The notes: generated by a model from the sequence alone, not told the origin. 57,238 nt of DNA from Saccharofermentans sp. (GCA_024688685.1 JAILDX010000018.1:70588-127825), one strand, 5' to 3'. Positions 8,342-16,348 are shown, numbered from the stretch's first letter. Numbers and translations: made by a program.

Positions 8342-8969
8342 ATGAAGAGAATACTGGCAGCAGTTCTTGCATCATCATTACTGTTGATGACAGCTTGCAA
8401 CGAGGCAAAGGAGACGGAGGTTACAACTGAGGAAACAACAGTTTCGGAAACGACTTCAGAAGAAACATCTGAAGAAACGCAGATTACTTTTACAGACGGG
8501 CAGCAACGCAACTCTGGAAGTGTGGGAAGATCCTGAAAGCGGAGAGAAGTATCCCATGTCTCCGAACTATCCTGCAGGGGAAGATGTGGTGATCACTTTT
8601 AAGAGTGATGTTGAACTGAATGCTCTTACTGTCGCGAAATACATTCCTGAGAACGTAGACCCCATGCTCGCCGATCACGCACTGGCGCTTGCAGGCAACT
8701 CTGAATACTCTGAGTTCATCAGCCTTTCGAGAGAGGCGAGTCTGACTCATGAGGGTGATATGTATACTTTCAGCATTCCGGGCGAATTCATAGAGGACGG
8801 TTATGAATACAAGATCGGTATCGAGACGCATCCCGCTGTGATCGCTGTATTCCATATTTGTCTGGTTGCATGGAAAACCTGCCGATACGACCGTAAGTAC
8901 GCAGGCCCCAATAAAAACTGCACTTGTAACATCTCTCTTATTCATTCTGATATAATGATAGCATGGTGA
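8342..8969 (+). pseudogene. Small lipoprotein gene interrupted by a frameshift
   Basis: The gene starts at ATG 8342 after GGAGG (8329-8333) and encodes a lipoprotein signal peptide ending LLLMTAC (Cys19), then a Thr/Glu-rich linker. The frame ends at 8536, but sensible protein continues in another frame: removing one G from the GGG at 8498-8500 joins ...FTDG to SNATLEVWEDPESGEKY. The second part runs to 8969, although after about 8830 the sequence no longer looks like a folded protein. Function unknown. Either a real inactivating mutation, phase variation, or a sequencing error. Confidence 0.7.
8948..8956 (+). promoter_or_regulatory. Extended -10 promoter, probably for a leaderless mRNA
   Basis: TGA-TATAAT ends six bases before ATG 8963. 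No Shine-Dalgarno sequence precedes that ATG. With normal -10 spacing the transcript would begin at the start codon. No convincing -35 box is seen, as is common for extended -10 promoters. Confidence 0.7.
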
Positions 8970-9748
8970 AAGATAACAAAACAAGATACTATATTCTGTG
9001 CTCGATAGCGACGGCACTGACGGTTCTCTGTCTGATCCTTGTGCCGTTTTTTGCTTTCGCAACGGTAGCAAGTACATTAAGCAACGGGAATGGTTCTGTC
9101 ACTCCGGGAAGTATGGTTACGATGATGATCCTGAGCGGCGGAGGTTTTGTTATCTCGCTGGTCCTTGCGATAATCGCGATAGTGACTGATAAACGCAAGG
9201 CGTGGGGTGTCGTGTGCATTGTTGTTGACAGCCTTCTCGTTATTGTGGGCGCGATCCTTATGGCAATACTCATGAGTTCGGCTGTAATGGCGACCAAGGG
9301 TATGCGTGAATACTTAGGTTCCCAGTATGAAGTGGAGATAACGAACTCTATTCCTGATGATATCAGGACATGCATGGAGAAACACGATTTCGATGTGGCA
9401 GAGATGACTGATGATTATGACAGCCCTATCATCACTCTCGAGCTGCATATATACGTATCACGCAACGCGTCAAAGGAGAAGATTGATGATGCAACATTGT
9501 TCCTGAAGGAACTACGCGAGCTGTGTGATAACTATGGCGGATCAGTTCGCGTTTATCCCTGTTCTTTTGATCCGGATGATGAGGATAGTTTTGTTTATCC
9601 TTATACTTATCACCTCGACAGCAGATCCATTGAAAAGAACTTTGATATGAACCGCACTATAAACAATGCGCTTGATTTTATGGACCCGGAGCATGGACAT
9701 GTGCCACAGGAACTCGAAGAAGGCGATATGCTGGTTGTTATTTATTGA
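8963..9748 (+). CDS. Membrane protein of unknown function
   Basis: A 261-residue protein with three predicted TM helices in the first 110 residues (about 10-32, 48-70 and 78-102) and a hydrophilic C-terminal domain of about 150 residues. That domain has the character of a mixed alpha/beta fold, and its end (about 190-261) is rich in Asp/Glu. I do not recognise the family. The start lacks a ribosome binding site and lies six bases after a TATAAT box, so it is probably translated from a leaderless mRNA. A PAS-domain gene follows 14 bases later and is probably in the same transcript. Confidence 0.75.
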   Translation: MVKDNKTRYYILCSIATALTVLCLILVPFFAFATVASTLSNGNGSVTPGSMVTMMILSGGGFVISLVLAIIAIVTDKRKAWGVVCIVVDSLLVIVGAILMAILMSSAVMATKGMREYLGSQYEVEITNSIPDDIRTCMEKHDFDVAEMTDDYDSPIITLELHIYVSRNASKEKIDDATLFLKELRELCDNYGGSVRVYPCSFDPDDEDSFVYPYTYHLDSRSIEKNFDMNRTINNALDFMDPEHGHVPQELEEGDMLVVIY

Positions 9749-9762
9749 GCAAGGAGGGTTTT

Positions 9763-10146
9763 ATGACAGACATAAATGAGATATACAAAAGCGTTCTTGA
9801 AGCTGACAGAGCCGCAGTGGTCATCTGTGACCTTGAACACACCATCATCTATATGAATCCGGCAGCGATCGACCGTTACTCGAAGTGGGGCGGAAAGGCC
9901 CTTATGGGGAAGAGTCTGATGAACTGTCATACTGAAAGATCACGAGAGATGATACAAAAGGTTGTCGACTGGTTCAGGGCTTCAAAGGACAACAATCTTG
10001 TTTATACATTCTTCAATGAGAAAGAGAACAAAGATGTTTATATGGTTGCTCTCAGAAATGATGATGGAGAACTGATCGGGTATTATGAGAAACATGAGTA
10101 CCGCAACCGCGAGACCATGAAGATGTACGATCTGTCAAATGTATAA
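9763..10146 (+). CDS. Single PAS-domain protein
   Basis: A 127-residue protein consisting almost entirely of one PAS domain (about 5-118). Recognisable are the LEADRAAVVICDLEHTIIYM-like N-terminal strand, a KSLMNCH turn and a C-terminal G-E-L-I-G-Y-Y strand. The start is placed at ATG 9763 after AAGGAGGG rather than an in-frame TTG at 9745. There is no output domain, so it probably acts as a ligand- or redox-sensing adaptor, or binds a small molecule directly. It lies directly downstream of the membrane protein gene; no partner kinase is adjacent. Confidence 0.85.
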   Translation: MTDINEIYKSVLEADRAAVVICDLEHTIIYMNPAAIDRYSKWGGKALMGKSLMNCHTERSREMIQKVVDWFRASKDNNLVYTFFNEKENKDVYMVALRNDDGELIGYYEKHEYRNRETMKMYDLSNV

Positions 10147-10225
10147 TCAAAGTAGCAGAAAAGCAACTGATGATTTATGTTAGTGGCAGCCTCTGTTTAG
10201 TACACTGATATCGGAGGTGATAACA

Positions 10226-10897
10226 ATGATCTTTTCAGAAAAACTTCAGATATTGAGAAAGAATAAGGGTTTTACGCAGGAGGTGCTTGCGGAAAAGTTA
10301 GGGGTCTCGAGACAGGCTGTTGCGAAATGGGAGTCAGGGCAGATATATCCTGATATCTCAAATCTTATTCAGATAAGTGAACTGATGAATGTCAGTGTTG
10401 ATTATCTTGTCAAAGACAGGAACTGCACAGTGAATATCAAGGAGTCAACAGCTACTGATCTTGATGAGCTGATAGCATTCAGACTTGAGGCCAACGTGAA
10501 TACTTATGCTGCCTTTATGAATGAGACAGATTCCACTCGTCCGGCTTCTCATGATTTCAGATATGAGAACGGCGGGTATATGTACCACGATACCTATGTC
10601 GGAGGTGAGGAGTTTGCAGGTGAAGAAGCGGTCTGGAAAGAAGGTGTCCCTGTCTATGCCATGAATTATTTGGGAAGAGTGCTTGCAGACGGATTTAGCG
10701 GAAACTTCCTGAAAGAAGCTCTCAGAGCAGCCGATACAAAAATGCCGTACAGAGGTCCGGAGCTTTATCAGGCCGGTGAATACACATACAGATGCAATGT
10801 TACCGGTGATTTCACATGGTTTCAGGGATATGAGGAGATATATCAGAACGATATCAAAGTGTACGAGTGTGTATTCCACGGCGGATTGCTGAAGTGA
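10226..10897 (+). CDS. XRE-family transcriptional regulator with C-terminal DUF5680-like domain
   Basis: A 223-residue protein. Residues 1-60 form a HTH_3/XRE DNA-binding domain (GFTQEVLAEKLGVSRQAVAK is the helix-turn-helix). Residues 75-223 match the pattern of the DUF5680 domain often attached to such regulators in Firmicutes. ATG 10226 is chosen because GGAGGTGA lies six bases upstream; an earlier GTG (10217) is inside that SD. The C-terminal domain probably senses a ligand, identity unknown. It may control the neighbouring genes, which start 35 bases later from their own promoter. Confidence 0.88.
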   Translation: MIFSEKLQILRKNKGFTQEVLAEKLGVSRQAVAKWESGQIYPDISNLIQISELMNVSVDYLVKDRNCTVNIKESTATDLDELIAFRLEANVNTYAAFMNETDSTRPASHDFRYENGGYMYHDTYVGGEEFAGEEAVWKEGVPVYAMNYLGRVLADGFSGNFLKEALRAADTKMPYRGPELYQAGEYTYRCNVTGDFTWFQGYEEIYQNDIKVYECVFHGGLLK

Positions 10898-10916
10898 GAG
10901 GCAACGCTGAGTTGTC

Positions 10917-10925
10917 TGGTATAAT
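10917..10925 (+). promoter_or_regulatory. Extended -10 promoter, probably for a leaderless mRNA
   Basis: TGG-TATAAT ends six bases before ATG 10932, the same spacing as at 8948 and 13507. There is no Shine-Dalgarno sequence before the ATG. Confidence 0.7.
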
Positions 10926-10931
10926 AACAAT

Positions 10932-11753
10932 ATGATCTTTACGGGAATAACACGGACATTCTCCACGGAGAACGAGCAGCAGTATGAGACGATCGGTGCG
11001 TTCTGGACTGAGATGGAACGCAGATATGATTGTTCGTGTCTGCACGGTCTGGGTTATAACTGGACTCCTGATACTATCGAGTATGTGATAGGTCTTACGG
11101 AAGGTGCTGCTGAAGGTTCTGACTGTACTGTAATACTTCCTGATGAAGGCTGGAATGAAGTCAGAGGCAGGACAGATGATCTTGGCAGCATTTATGCTGA
11201 TATCTATAAGGACGGAGCACTCTCGTACGAGATAGAGTCTTTTGATGCTGACGGCAACTGCCGGATACTCTACACGAGAAATCCGGAGGGTTATAAGAAG
11301 ATCGTAAGGTCATCTGAGAATGACCTCGCTGAGGTATTGAAGCTTCAGTATCTCGCATATCAGAGTGAGGCGGCTCTTTTCGGGACGGATGACATACCTC
11401 CGCTTAAGCAGACGATAGAAGAAGTTGAAGAAGAGTTCCGCAACGGCACTATACTCAAGATGGTCACGGCAGATGGAAGTATTATCGGTTCTGTAAGGGC
11501 GCATGTGAAGGACGGTACTGCTTATATTGGTAAGCTTATGGTTCATCCCGATTACAGAGGACGTGGCCTCGGAAGCACGCTGCTGACTGAGATAGAGAGA
11601 TACTGTAAGGTTTCAAGATATGAATTGTTTACGAGTACCAGGAGTAGTGACAATATAAGACTGTATCAGAAGGCGGGATATGAGATCTTCGACGAGAGAG
11701 CAGTTAACGATGAACTGGTGTTTGTTTATATGGAAAAGAGGAGTGTTTCATGA
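10932..11753 (+). CDS. GyrI-like domain fused to GNAT acetyltransferase
   Basis: A 273-residue two-domain protein. Residues 1 to about 118 resemble the GyrI-like/AraC effector-binding fold that binds small hydrophobic or cationic molecules. Residues 122-268 are a GNAT N-acetyltransferase with the acetyl-CoA loop DYRGRGLGSTLL (pattern R/Q-x-x-G-x-G/A) and the late motif NIRLYQKAGYE. A plausible role is acetylation of a toxic small molecule captured by the first domain; this is inference. The gene is probably leaderless and overlaps the next lipoprotein gene by four bases (ATGA). Confidence 0.85.
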   Translation: MIFTGITRTFSTENEQQYETIGAFWTEMERRYDCSCLHGLGYNWTPDTIEYVIGLTEGAAEGSDCTVILPDEGWNEVRGRTDDLGSIYADIYKDGALSYEIESFDADGNCRILYTRNPEGYKKIVRSSENDLAEVLKLQYLAYQSEAALFGTDDIPPLKQTIEEVEEEFRNGTILKMVTADGSIIGSVRAHVKDGTAYIGKLMVHPDYRGRGLGSTLLTEIERYCKVSRYELFTSTRSSDNIRLYQKAGYEIFDERAVNDELVFVYMEKRSVS

Positions 11754-12685
11754 AATTGATTGATAAGAGATGGATAACGTTATTTGTTTTGGCCTTATGT
11801 CTTATGGGTCTGACTGCATGCCAGGAGAGCAGCACAAAAGTGACTGAAGATGAGGACGAAGATGAGACCGAGATCACGGAGGTCGAAGAGGACAATGAGG
11901 TCGATCGTGATTATCAGGCTGTTGATGATTTCCTGATGTCTAATCTCGAGAGACTTGAGAGTTCTGTTTTTACTCAGATAGAGTCTGAAGAGTTCCCGGG
12001 ATGCGGACCGGATATTATGTTCGTGGTGGTCAACAGCGTAAACAGGGAAGCTGAGTTTGTGCGCAGCCGTGATGATACGATCGCATTTGTTCCACAGACA
12101 ATTGATGATGATGATCTCTGCTGGGTTCCTGAAGATTGTGATGCGATTTTCTATGTGTACTCTGAGACACCCAAGAAGCATATGACGTACGATAACGGGA
12201 CTAACGGATATTCAACTGCAACGATGGTTATGGTGATCTTCCCGAAGGAAGAGACCTACTGGGGACCGGTTGAGGCGTATCTGGAGAATGCACCGAGAGC
12301 AGTTTCGGGTCAGGGCGTAGGGATTGATACTTATGCTTCGTTTGAATACATGGAAGGTATTTTTTATGCTTCCGAGAAGTGCGGGATATCTGCAGACACG
12401 ATCATCTCAATAAATGCAGCACACAGTAGTTTCAATATAGGTCCGGACCTGTTAGGAGACGGAGCAACCTGGATGGATCTGGCAGGTATGACACTTGAGA
12501 ATACGCAGGGAGATACGCTCAAGCTTTATATGGATGAACAGTCGCATGTCAGAGGTATGTTTACTTCTGCGAATGAGAACGTAAATGATATGGATGTGCT
12601 GATCCTTTTCGGGAACGGTTCGGCGGCTCCTGATGATGAGATCAGTATGGGAAGGATATACGAGACCACGGGGCATACAGTTTAG
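11750..12685 (+). CDS. Putative lipoprotein of unknown function
   Basis: A 311-residue protein with a lipoprotein signal peptide (LMGLTAC, Cys24) followed by a strongly acidic Asp/Glu/Thr linker (about 30-55) typical of surface lipoproteins. The mature domain of about 250 residues is not recognised. It overlaps the acetyltransferase gene by four bases with GAGGAG upstream, so it is translationally coupled to it. A second lipoprotein gene follows after 10 bases. The set may be a small cell-surface operon. Confidence 0.82.
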   Translation: MKLIDKRWITLFVLALCLMGLTACQESSTKVTEDEDEDETEITEVEEDNEVDRDYQAVDDFLMSNLERLESSVFTQIESEEFPGCGPDIMFVVVNSVNREAEFVRSRDDTIAFVPQTIDDDDLCWVPEDCDAIFYVYSETPKKHMTYDNGTNGYSTATMVMVIFPKEETYWGPVEAYLENAPRAVSGQGVGIDTYASFEYMEGIFYASEKCGISADTIISINAAHSSFNIGPDLLGDGATWMDLAGMTLENTQGDTLKLYMDEQSHVRGMFTSANENVNDMDVLILFGNGSAAPDDEISMGRIYETTGHTV

Positions 12686-12695
12686 GAGGTAATAT

Positions 12696-13283
12696 ATGAA
12701 GAAGGCAGTATCGTTAGTATTAGTTTTTGTATTTGTCATGACGCTGTTTGGATGCACCGCACCTGAGCCTTTGCCCGAGGGATACGATGAGTTTTGCAGG
12801 AGCGCTTTTGAAGAGAAGATATTGGATCCTGATGATGCTCTCGCGTGGTCGATCGCGAATAATGTTGTTGTAATCAATGGTAATGAGTGCGTGTCGGGAG
12901 GAGGGCTGATGTCATCATTCTACGGCCTGACAAAGAACGGTGAACCGGCGTCTTTATTGTGTGCAATGTATTATGGTACGAGTACGCCGAGTGAGAACTC
13001 TGAATATCCAAAGCTCTTCTTCATTTATGTTGTGTATGACGGGAACAGTTATCATATGAAGGACAGGGAATGCAGGACCGGGGAGCTTGACCGTGAGACC
13101 GATTTTGCACATCTCCTTCATCTTACAGGAAAGTTCGAGAATACCAGAAAGTATTCAAACTACGAGTATTATGTTCTGACGGACGAGGCTTCAGCAACAT
13201 GGGAAGACATCAGAGCAGGTATGATCAGCTCTCAGTCTGAAGACTTTATTGATTATGAGGTGCTGTTTGAAAATCTTACTTGA
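12696..13283 (+). CDS. Small putative lipoprotein of unknown function
   Basis: A 195-residue protein with signal peptide and lipobox TLFGC (Cys20) and a strong TTAGGAGG ribosome binding site. The mature part contains no family that I recognise; it has scattered aromatic residues and a C-terminal acidic helix. It lies ten bases after the previous lipoprotein gene and is probably in the same transcript. Confidence 0.8.
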   Translation: MKKAVSLVLVFVFVMTLFGCTAPEPLPEGYDEFCRSAFEEKILDPDDALAWSIANNVVVINGNECVSGGGLMSSFYGLTKNGEPASLLCAMYYGTSTPSENSEYPKLFFIYVVYDGNSYHMKDRECRTGELDRETDFAHLLHLTGKFENTRKYSNYEYYVLTDEASATWEDIRAGMISSQSEDFIDYEVLFENLT

Positions 13284-13338
13284 AAACGGTTTTTATTCAT
13301 ATTATTCTTCAGTTAAGGACATAAAGGAGGATAGGACT

Positions 13339-13509
13339 ATGTGGTTCAAGGATAAGAAAAACAAGGACAAGAAGCAGGAACTTCCCGTCAGTGAAGGCGA
13401 GCTCAAGCTTGATAATCTGGATGACGTTGCGGGAGGTCTCAATATCCCTCAGGAGTCAAAGGAAGAAATACTCCGCAGAAGCGGCTTCATGGATACGCCT
13501 CTTTTCTGA
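13339..13509 (+). CDS. 56-residue peptide with double-glycine leader motif
   Basis: The start is ATG 13339, eight bases after AAGGAGG. The N-terminus is very Lys-rich (WFKDKKNKDKKQ), followed by a leader-like segment LKLDNLDDVAGG with Gly32-Gly33. The spacing of leucines and the Ala-Gly-Gly end match the double-glycine leader pattern cut by C39-peptidase ABC exporters, leaving a 23-residue peptide after cleavage. No exporter or modification enzyme is adjacent. It could be a peptide pheromone, a bacteriocin-like peptide or RiPP precursor, or simply a small unknown protein. Confidence 0.72.
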   Translation: MWFKDKKNKDKKQELPVSEGELKLDNLDDVAGGLNIPQESKEEILRRSGFMDTPLF

Positions 13510-13515
13510 TATAGT
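13507..13515 (+). promoter_or_regulatory. Extended -10 promoter, probably for a leaderless mRNA
   Basis: TGA-TATAGT ends six bases before ATG 13522 and overlaps the stop codon of the small peptide gene. No Shine-Dalgarno sequence precedes the ATG. Confidence 0.62.
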
Positions 13516-13521
13516 TTATAC

Positions 13522-14937
13522 ATGCGCAAGTTTCTTTGTCTGTTCCTGAGTATTGTTCTGATGTTCGGGATTGCCGGATGTCAGAGTGATGAGTCTGCTC
13601 CGCCGGATGATGATGAGCAGGAGCAGGATGAGTTTGGAATAGGCATCGCATACCATATCGGCGGTACGGATGATACTGTTGAGTTCTGGTCGATCGCGGG
13701 CTCTGAAGACAAGGTCGGCGAATGCGGAACTAATGTGGTCGTTACTGATTTCGATGCGGCAAGATATTCGGGGATGACTTATTGTGAGGCATTCATTGAT
13801 TTTTACCGTGGTGCTCTTGCAGACAGGAACGGCGAGTTTACATCTGTATCCTTTATTATTGATGAGTCTGCTGACTGGAATGAGATCCGGCCGAATGCAG
13901 AAGAACTGAGAAATGAACTGTTCCCGGGAACAGAGTTCAGTTTTGTCACGGAACCTTTTGACAGGTTTACCGAATTTATAAGAGATTCCCACCAGAGATA
14001 TTATGAGGACGGAACCACGCCTCCTGCAGGGGTTACGGATCCTGCTGAGTCATTTCCTGAGACTGATTCGGATGGTAATTATATTATTCGCAGCCAGGAT
14101 GATTTTGATAAGCTGGTTAATGTATCAACCGGAGAGGGATTATCCTTTTTAAGCATTTCAGAAGATATGGATCTGCTGATCACACGAAGTGATGCAAGAT
14201 TCTGTATAATCTGCCACGGTCATGCTCTGGCGCTGAGGGGCAATATTGAATACCCGGTTCAGATAAGGGTTGAAGGCGCATCGGAGGTAGATCTTCAGGG
14301 TCTTGTTATCTCTGAGTTCAGGAGGCTTGATCTCAGAGAGAATGCAGAATACTTAGTAGTAACAGGAACTCCTGCAGATCAGATAACTCTTCCGGATGGT
14401 CTTAATGATCTTCGTTCAGGGGAGGAGCGTAACCGTTTCGCTCAGTACGACGGATATGAGTTTTCTGATGACAGCGGTGAGCTGAGGATTATCTCGCAAG
14501 GACCTGAAGAATCGTATGATGAGGTGCATGAGACAGATCTTGCCGTTATCAATGCAATCCTGACGACCGGAGATTATTCATCGATATGGTCCGGAGGAGC
14601 TTACTGTATCAGGACTGATGTAGATATCGATATCGGCAACACAGTGCTGCCGAATACGGATTACGCACACATTATACTTGATCATGGCGCACATCTCAGG
14701 ATGACGGGAACAATGACGATTACCGGCGGAAGATTCGAGTTTGAAGTCTGTGAATATGATCAGCTGGATCTGACAGGACTTACTATCGTAAAGAGACATC
14801 CGTCGCCTGATATGATAAAGATAAGGTTCAATCCCGGCGTTGGTATAAACCGCAGCAGCGTTACTCTTGCGGGAGCATCGAATGGTTCGATCAACTATTC
14901 GTATGGCTCCGAGAGCATTGATATCTCTGTGTGGTAA
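13522..14937 (+). CDS. Putative lipoprotein with beta-solenoid-like repeats
   Basis: A 471-residue protein with lipobox GIAGC (Cys20) and an acidic linker. The first third (about 35-170) is an unrecognised domain. The rest has two similar modules (about 185-285 and 325-455), each rich in short strands with patterns such as RVEGASEVDLQGLVIS and MTITGGRFEFEV, as in right-handed beta-helix or adhesin-type surface proteins. The gene appears to be leaderless. Its function is not known; a surface-exposed binding or structural role is likely. Confidence 0.75.
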   Translation: MRKFLCLFLSIVLMFGIAGCQSDESAPPDDDEQEQDEFGIGIAYHIGGTDDTVEFWSIAGSEDKVGECGTNVVVTDFDAARYSGMTYCEAFIDFYRGALADRNGEFTSVSFIIDESADWNEIRPNAEELRNELFPGTEFSFVTEPFDRFTEFIRDSHQRYYEDGTTPPAGVTDPAESFPETDSDGNYIIRSQDDFDKLVNVSTGEGLSFLSISEDMDLLITRSDARFCIICHGHALALRGNIEYPVQIRVEGASEVDLQGLVISEFRRLDLRENAEYLVVTGTPADQITLPDGLNDLRSGEERNRFAQYDGYEFSDDSGELRIISQGPEESYDEVHETDLAVINAILTTGDYSSIWSGGAYCIRTDVDIDIGNTVLPNTDYAHIILDHGAHLRMTGTMTITGGRFEFEVCEYDQLDLTGLTIVKRHPSPDMIKIRFNPGVGINRSSVTLAGASNGSINYSYGSESIDISVW

Positions 14938-14939
14938 AG

Positions 14940-15959
14940 ATGGGCATAACATCAGATAAGTACATGTATTTTGATATCCTTTATTCACTGGCATCTGCAG
15001 ACGGCCGCGGTGAAGCGTTGTTCGGCGACAGCATTGAACTCGAAGGTTCTTTTGTCTCAAGATCACTGTTAGGTGATAACTATCCGAGTTACTATATCGA
15101 GTTTCCTTTATTGGGCAAGCCCTGCTTTGATATCCTTACAGTTTACGATAAGGTCAGACCGGGATCGCGTTTTGAAGAAGGTGCCGGCTATGGCTATCAG
15201 GAAATGTTTGACTGGTTCTCTGGTCTTCCTGAAGGCCATGGAGCCAGCTGCGCTCTCGAAATGGATACGGGCTCGGGGGAGACAGAACGTGCCGGCGTAT
15301 ATCTCCAGCAGAGGGGCAGGAGAGACCTTGTAGCGCCTTTTCTCGAGTCAGTAAATGAGAGCAGCCGCATCGGATCTTATCTGAGAGTTTTGGAAGACCT
15401 TCCGGATGGCATGCCGGCTTCATATGTCGGTCTTTTCCCGGGAAGAGAAGGAACGCCACTCCGAATTGGCGGATATATGGACAGCCGTTTTGTGAGGAAA
15501 GCTTCTGATGATATATCCAGACTTGAGGATGCTTTCAGACGTGTGGGATTCAGGCATTATGACCGCAGCATGCTTGATATGTGCAGAAGTTTTCTTTCTG
15601 TCAGTCCTTCCGCTGATTTTCAGTTTGATATCTATCCTGATGGCAGCCTTGGAGATGTATTTGGTCTGTCACTGTCATTTAACGAAGTGCTTCCCGGTAA
15701 GTCTGCTGAATGCATGAACAATGGTTTCGGCAAAGAGATCATGACGATGATTCAGGATTGGGGACTTTCAGACGACAGATGGAAGATGATCGCGGGAGCG
15801 CCGATGGGGAAGAGTATAACCATAAAAGAAACGGATGGCAGAGAAGTTCATCTCGGGTTTGCCATCCGTCTTAATTATGCAAAGATCAAGTTCAAAGCAG
15901 GTATGCCTGTCTCTTCGAAGTTCTATCTCATACTGCAGGCTGCTGAACTGAATAAATGA
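14940..15959 (+). CDS. Hypothetical protein, orphan family
   Basis: A 339-residue soluble protein without signal peptide or TM segments (alternative start GTG 14931, overlapping the upstream stop). I do not recognise the family. Notable are F-D-I-Y-P-D-G-S-L-G-D-x-F-G-L-S-L near 228-245 and a hydrophobic beta-rich C-terminus (KFKAGMPVSSKFYLILQ). It is close-packed behind the solenoid lipoprotein. It converges, with seven bases between stop codons, on a gene for a double-glycine leader/zinc-ribbon peptide. It could be a peptide-modifying enzyme, but nothing in the sequence proves that. Confidence 0.65.
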   Translation: MGITSDKYMYFDILYSLASADGRGEALFGDSIELEGSFVSRSLLGDNYPSYYIEFPLLGKPCFDILTVYDKVRPGSRFEEGAGYGYQEMFDWFSGLPEGHGASCALEMDTGSGETERAGVYLQQRGRRDLVAPFLESVNESSRIGSYLRVLEDLPDGMPASYVGLFPGREGTPLRIGGYMDSRFVRKASDDISRLEDAFRRVGFRHYDRSMLDMCRSFLSVSPSADFQFDIYPDGSLGDVFGLSLSFNEVLPGKSAECMNNGFGKEIMTMIQDWGLSDDRWKMIAGAPMGKSITIKETDGREVHLGFAIRLNYAKIKFKAGMPVSSKFYLILQAAELNK

Positions 15960-15966
15960 TCAGAGA

Positions 15967-16245
15967 TCAATAGAAAAGCATGCTCTCGTCAACCTCGATC
16001 GTCCTTAAGCACAAAGGACACTCTACTGTCTTCGGGATCTTGTTAAAACCGATATCTTCACCGCAGTAAGGGCAGTGCATGCCGTGCTTATATGATGTGC
16101 TGCCGCCGCCAAACCAGCTGCCGCCTGAGATGTCATTAAGCTGTTCGGGTGTAAGCTCAACGCCGTATTTGTCAAGCTTTGATAAAACCTCTTCCTTTGA
16201 AGGGATATTGCTCATATCGATCCTGTTATCTGAGTTATCTGCCAT
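15967..16245 (-). CDS. Double-glycine leader peptide with C-terminal zinc ribbon
   Basis: A 92-residue protein with a good AAAGGAG ribosome binding site. Residues 1-42 look like a Nif11-type or double-glycine leader (VELTPEQLNDISGG, Gly41-Gly42). Residues 43-55 are Gly/Ser-rich, and residues 58-79 carry two Cys pairs, CPYC and CPLC, spaced as in a zinc ribbon. Leader peptides ending in ISGG are usually removed by a C39 peptidase or belong to RiPP precursors. The metal-binding core is unusual. A divergent promoter pair lies upstream. No exporter is adjacent. Confidence 0.82.
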   Translation of the reverse strand: MADNSDNRIDMSNIPSKEEVLSKLDKYGVELTPEQLNDISGGSWFGGGSTSYKHGMHCPYCGEDIGFNKIPKTVECPLCLRTIEVDESMLFY

Positions 16246-16286
16246 AATAAATCTCCTTTCCGTGCTGATCTATGCCAGCACATTTA

Positions 16287-16317
16287 ATTATACCATTCTT
16301 ATACTGTTTGATATAAT
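16287..16317. promoter_or_regulatory. Face-to-back divergent extended -10 promoters
   Basis: Minus strand: TGG-TATAAT (16295-16287) for the leader-peptide gene, about 40 bases before its start. Plus strand: TGA-TATAAT (16309-16317) for the flavoprotein gene at 16349, which has GCGGAGGT as its ribosome binding site. The two -10 elements are only 13 bases apart, so simultaneous use by two polymerases is impossible. Confidence 0.7.
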
Positions 16318-16348
16318 AAGACCCAGAGAATAACCTGCGGAGGTAATC

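Noticed and set aside
8490..9077. Minus-strand frame with a signal-peptide-like start (MNKRDVTSAVFIGACVLTVV)
   Set aside because: No ribosome binding site, and after about 40 residues it becomes the mirror of the plus-strand lipoprotein sequence, which reads as real protein.
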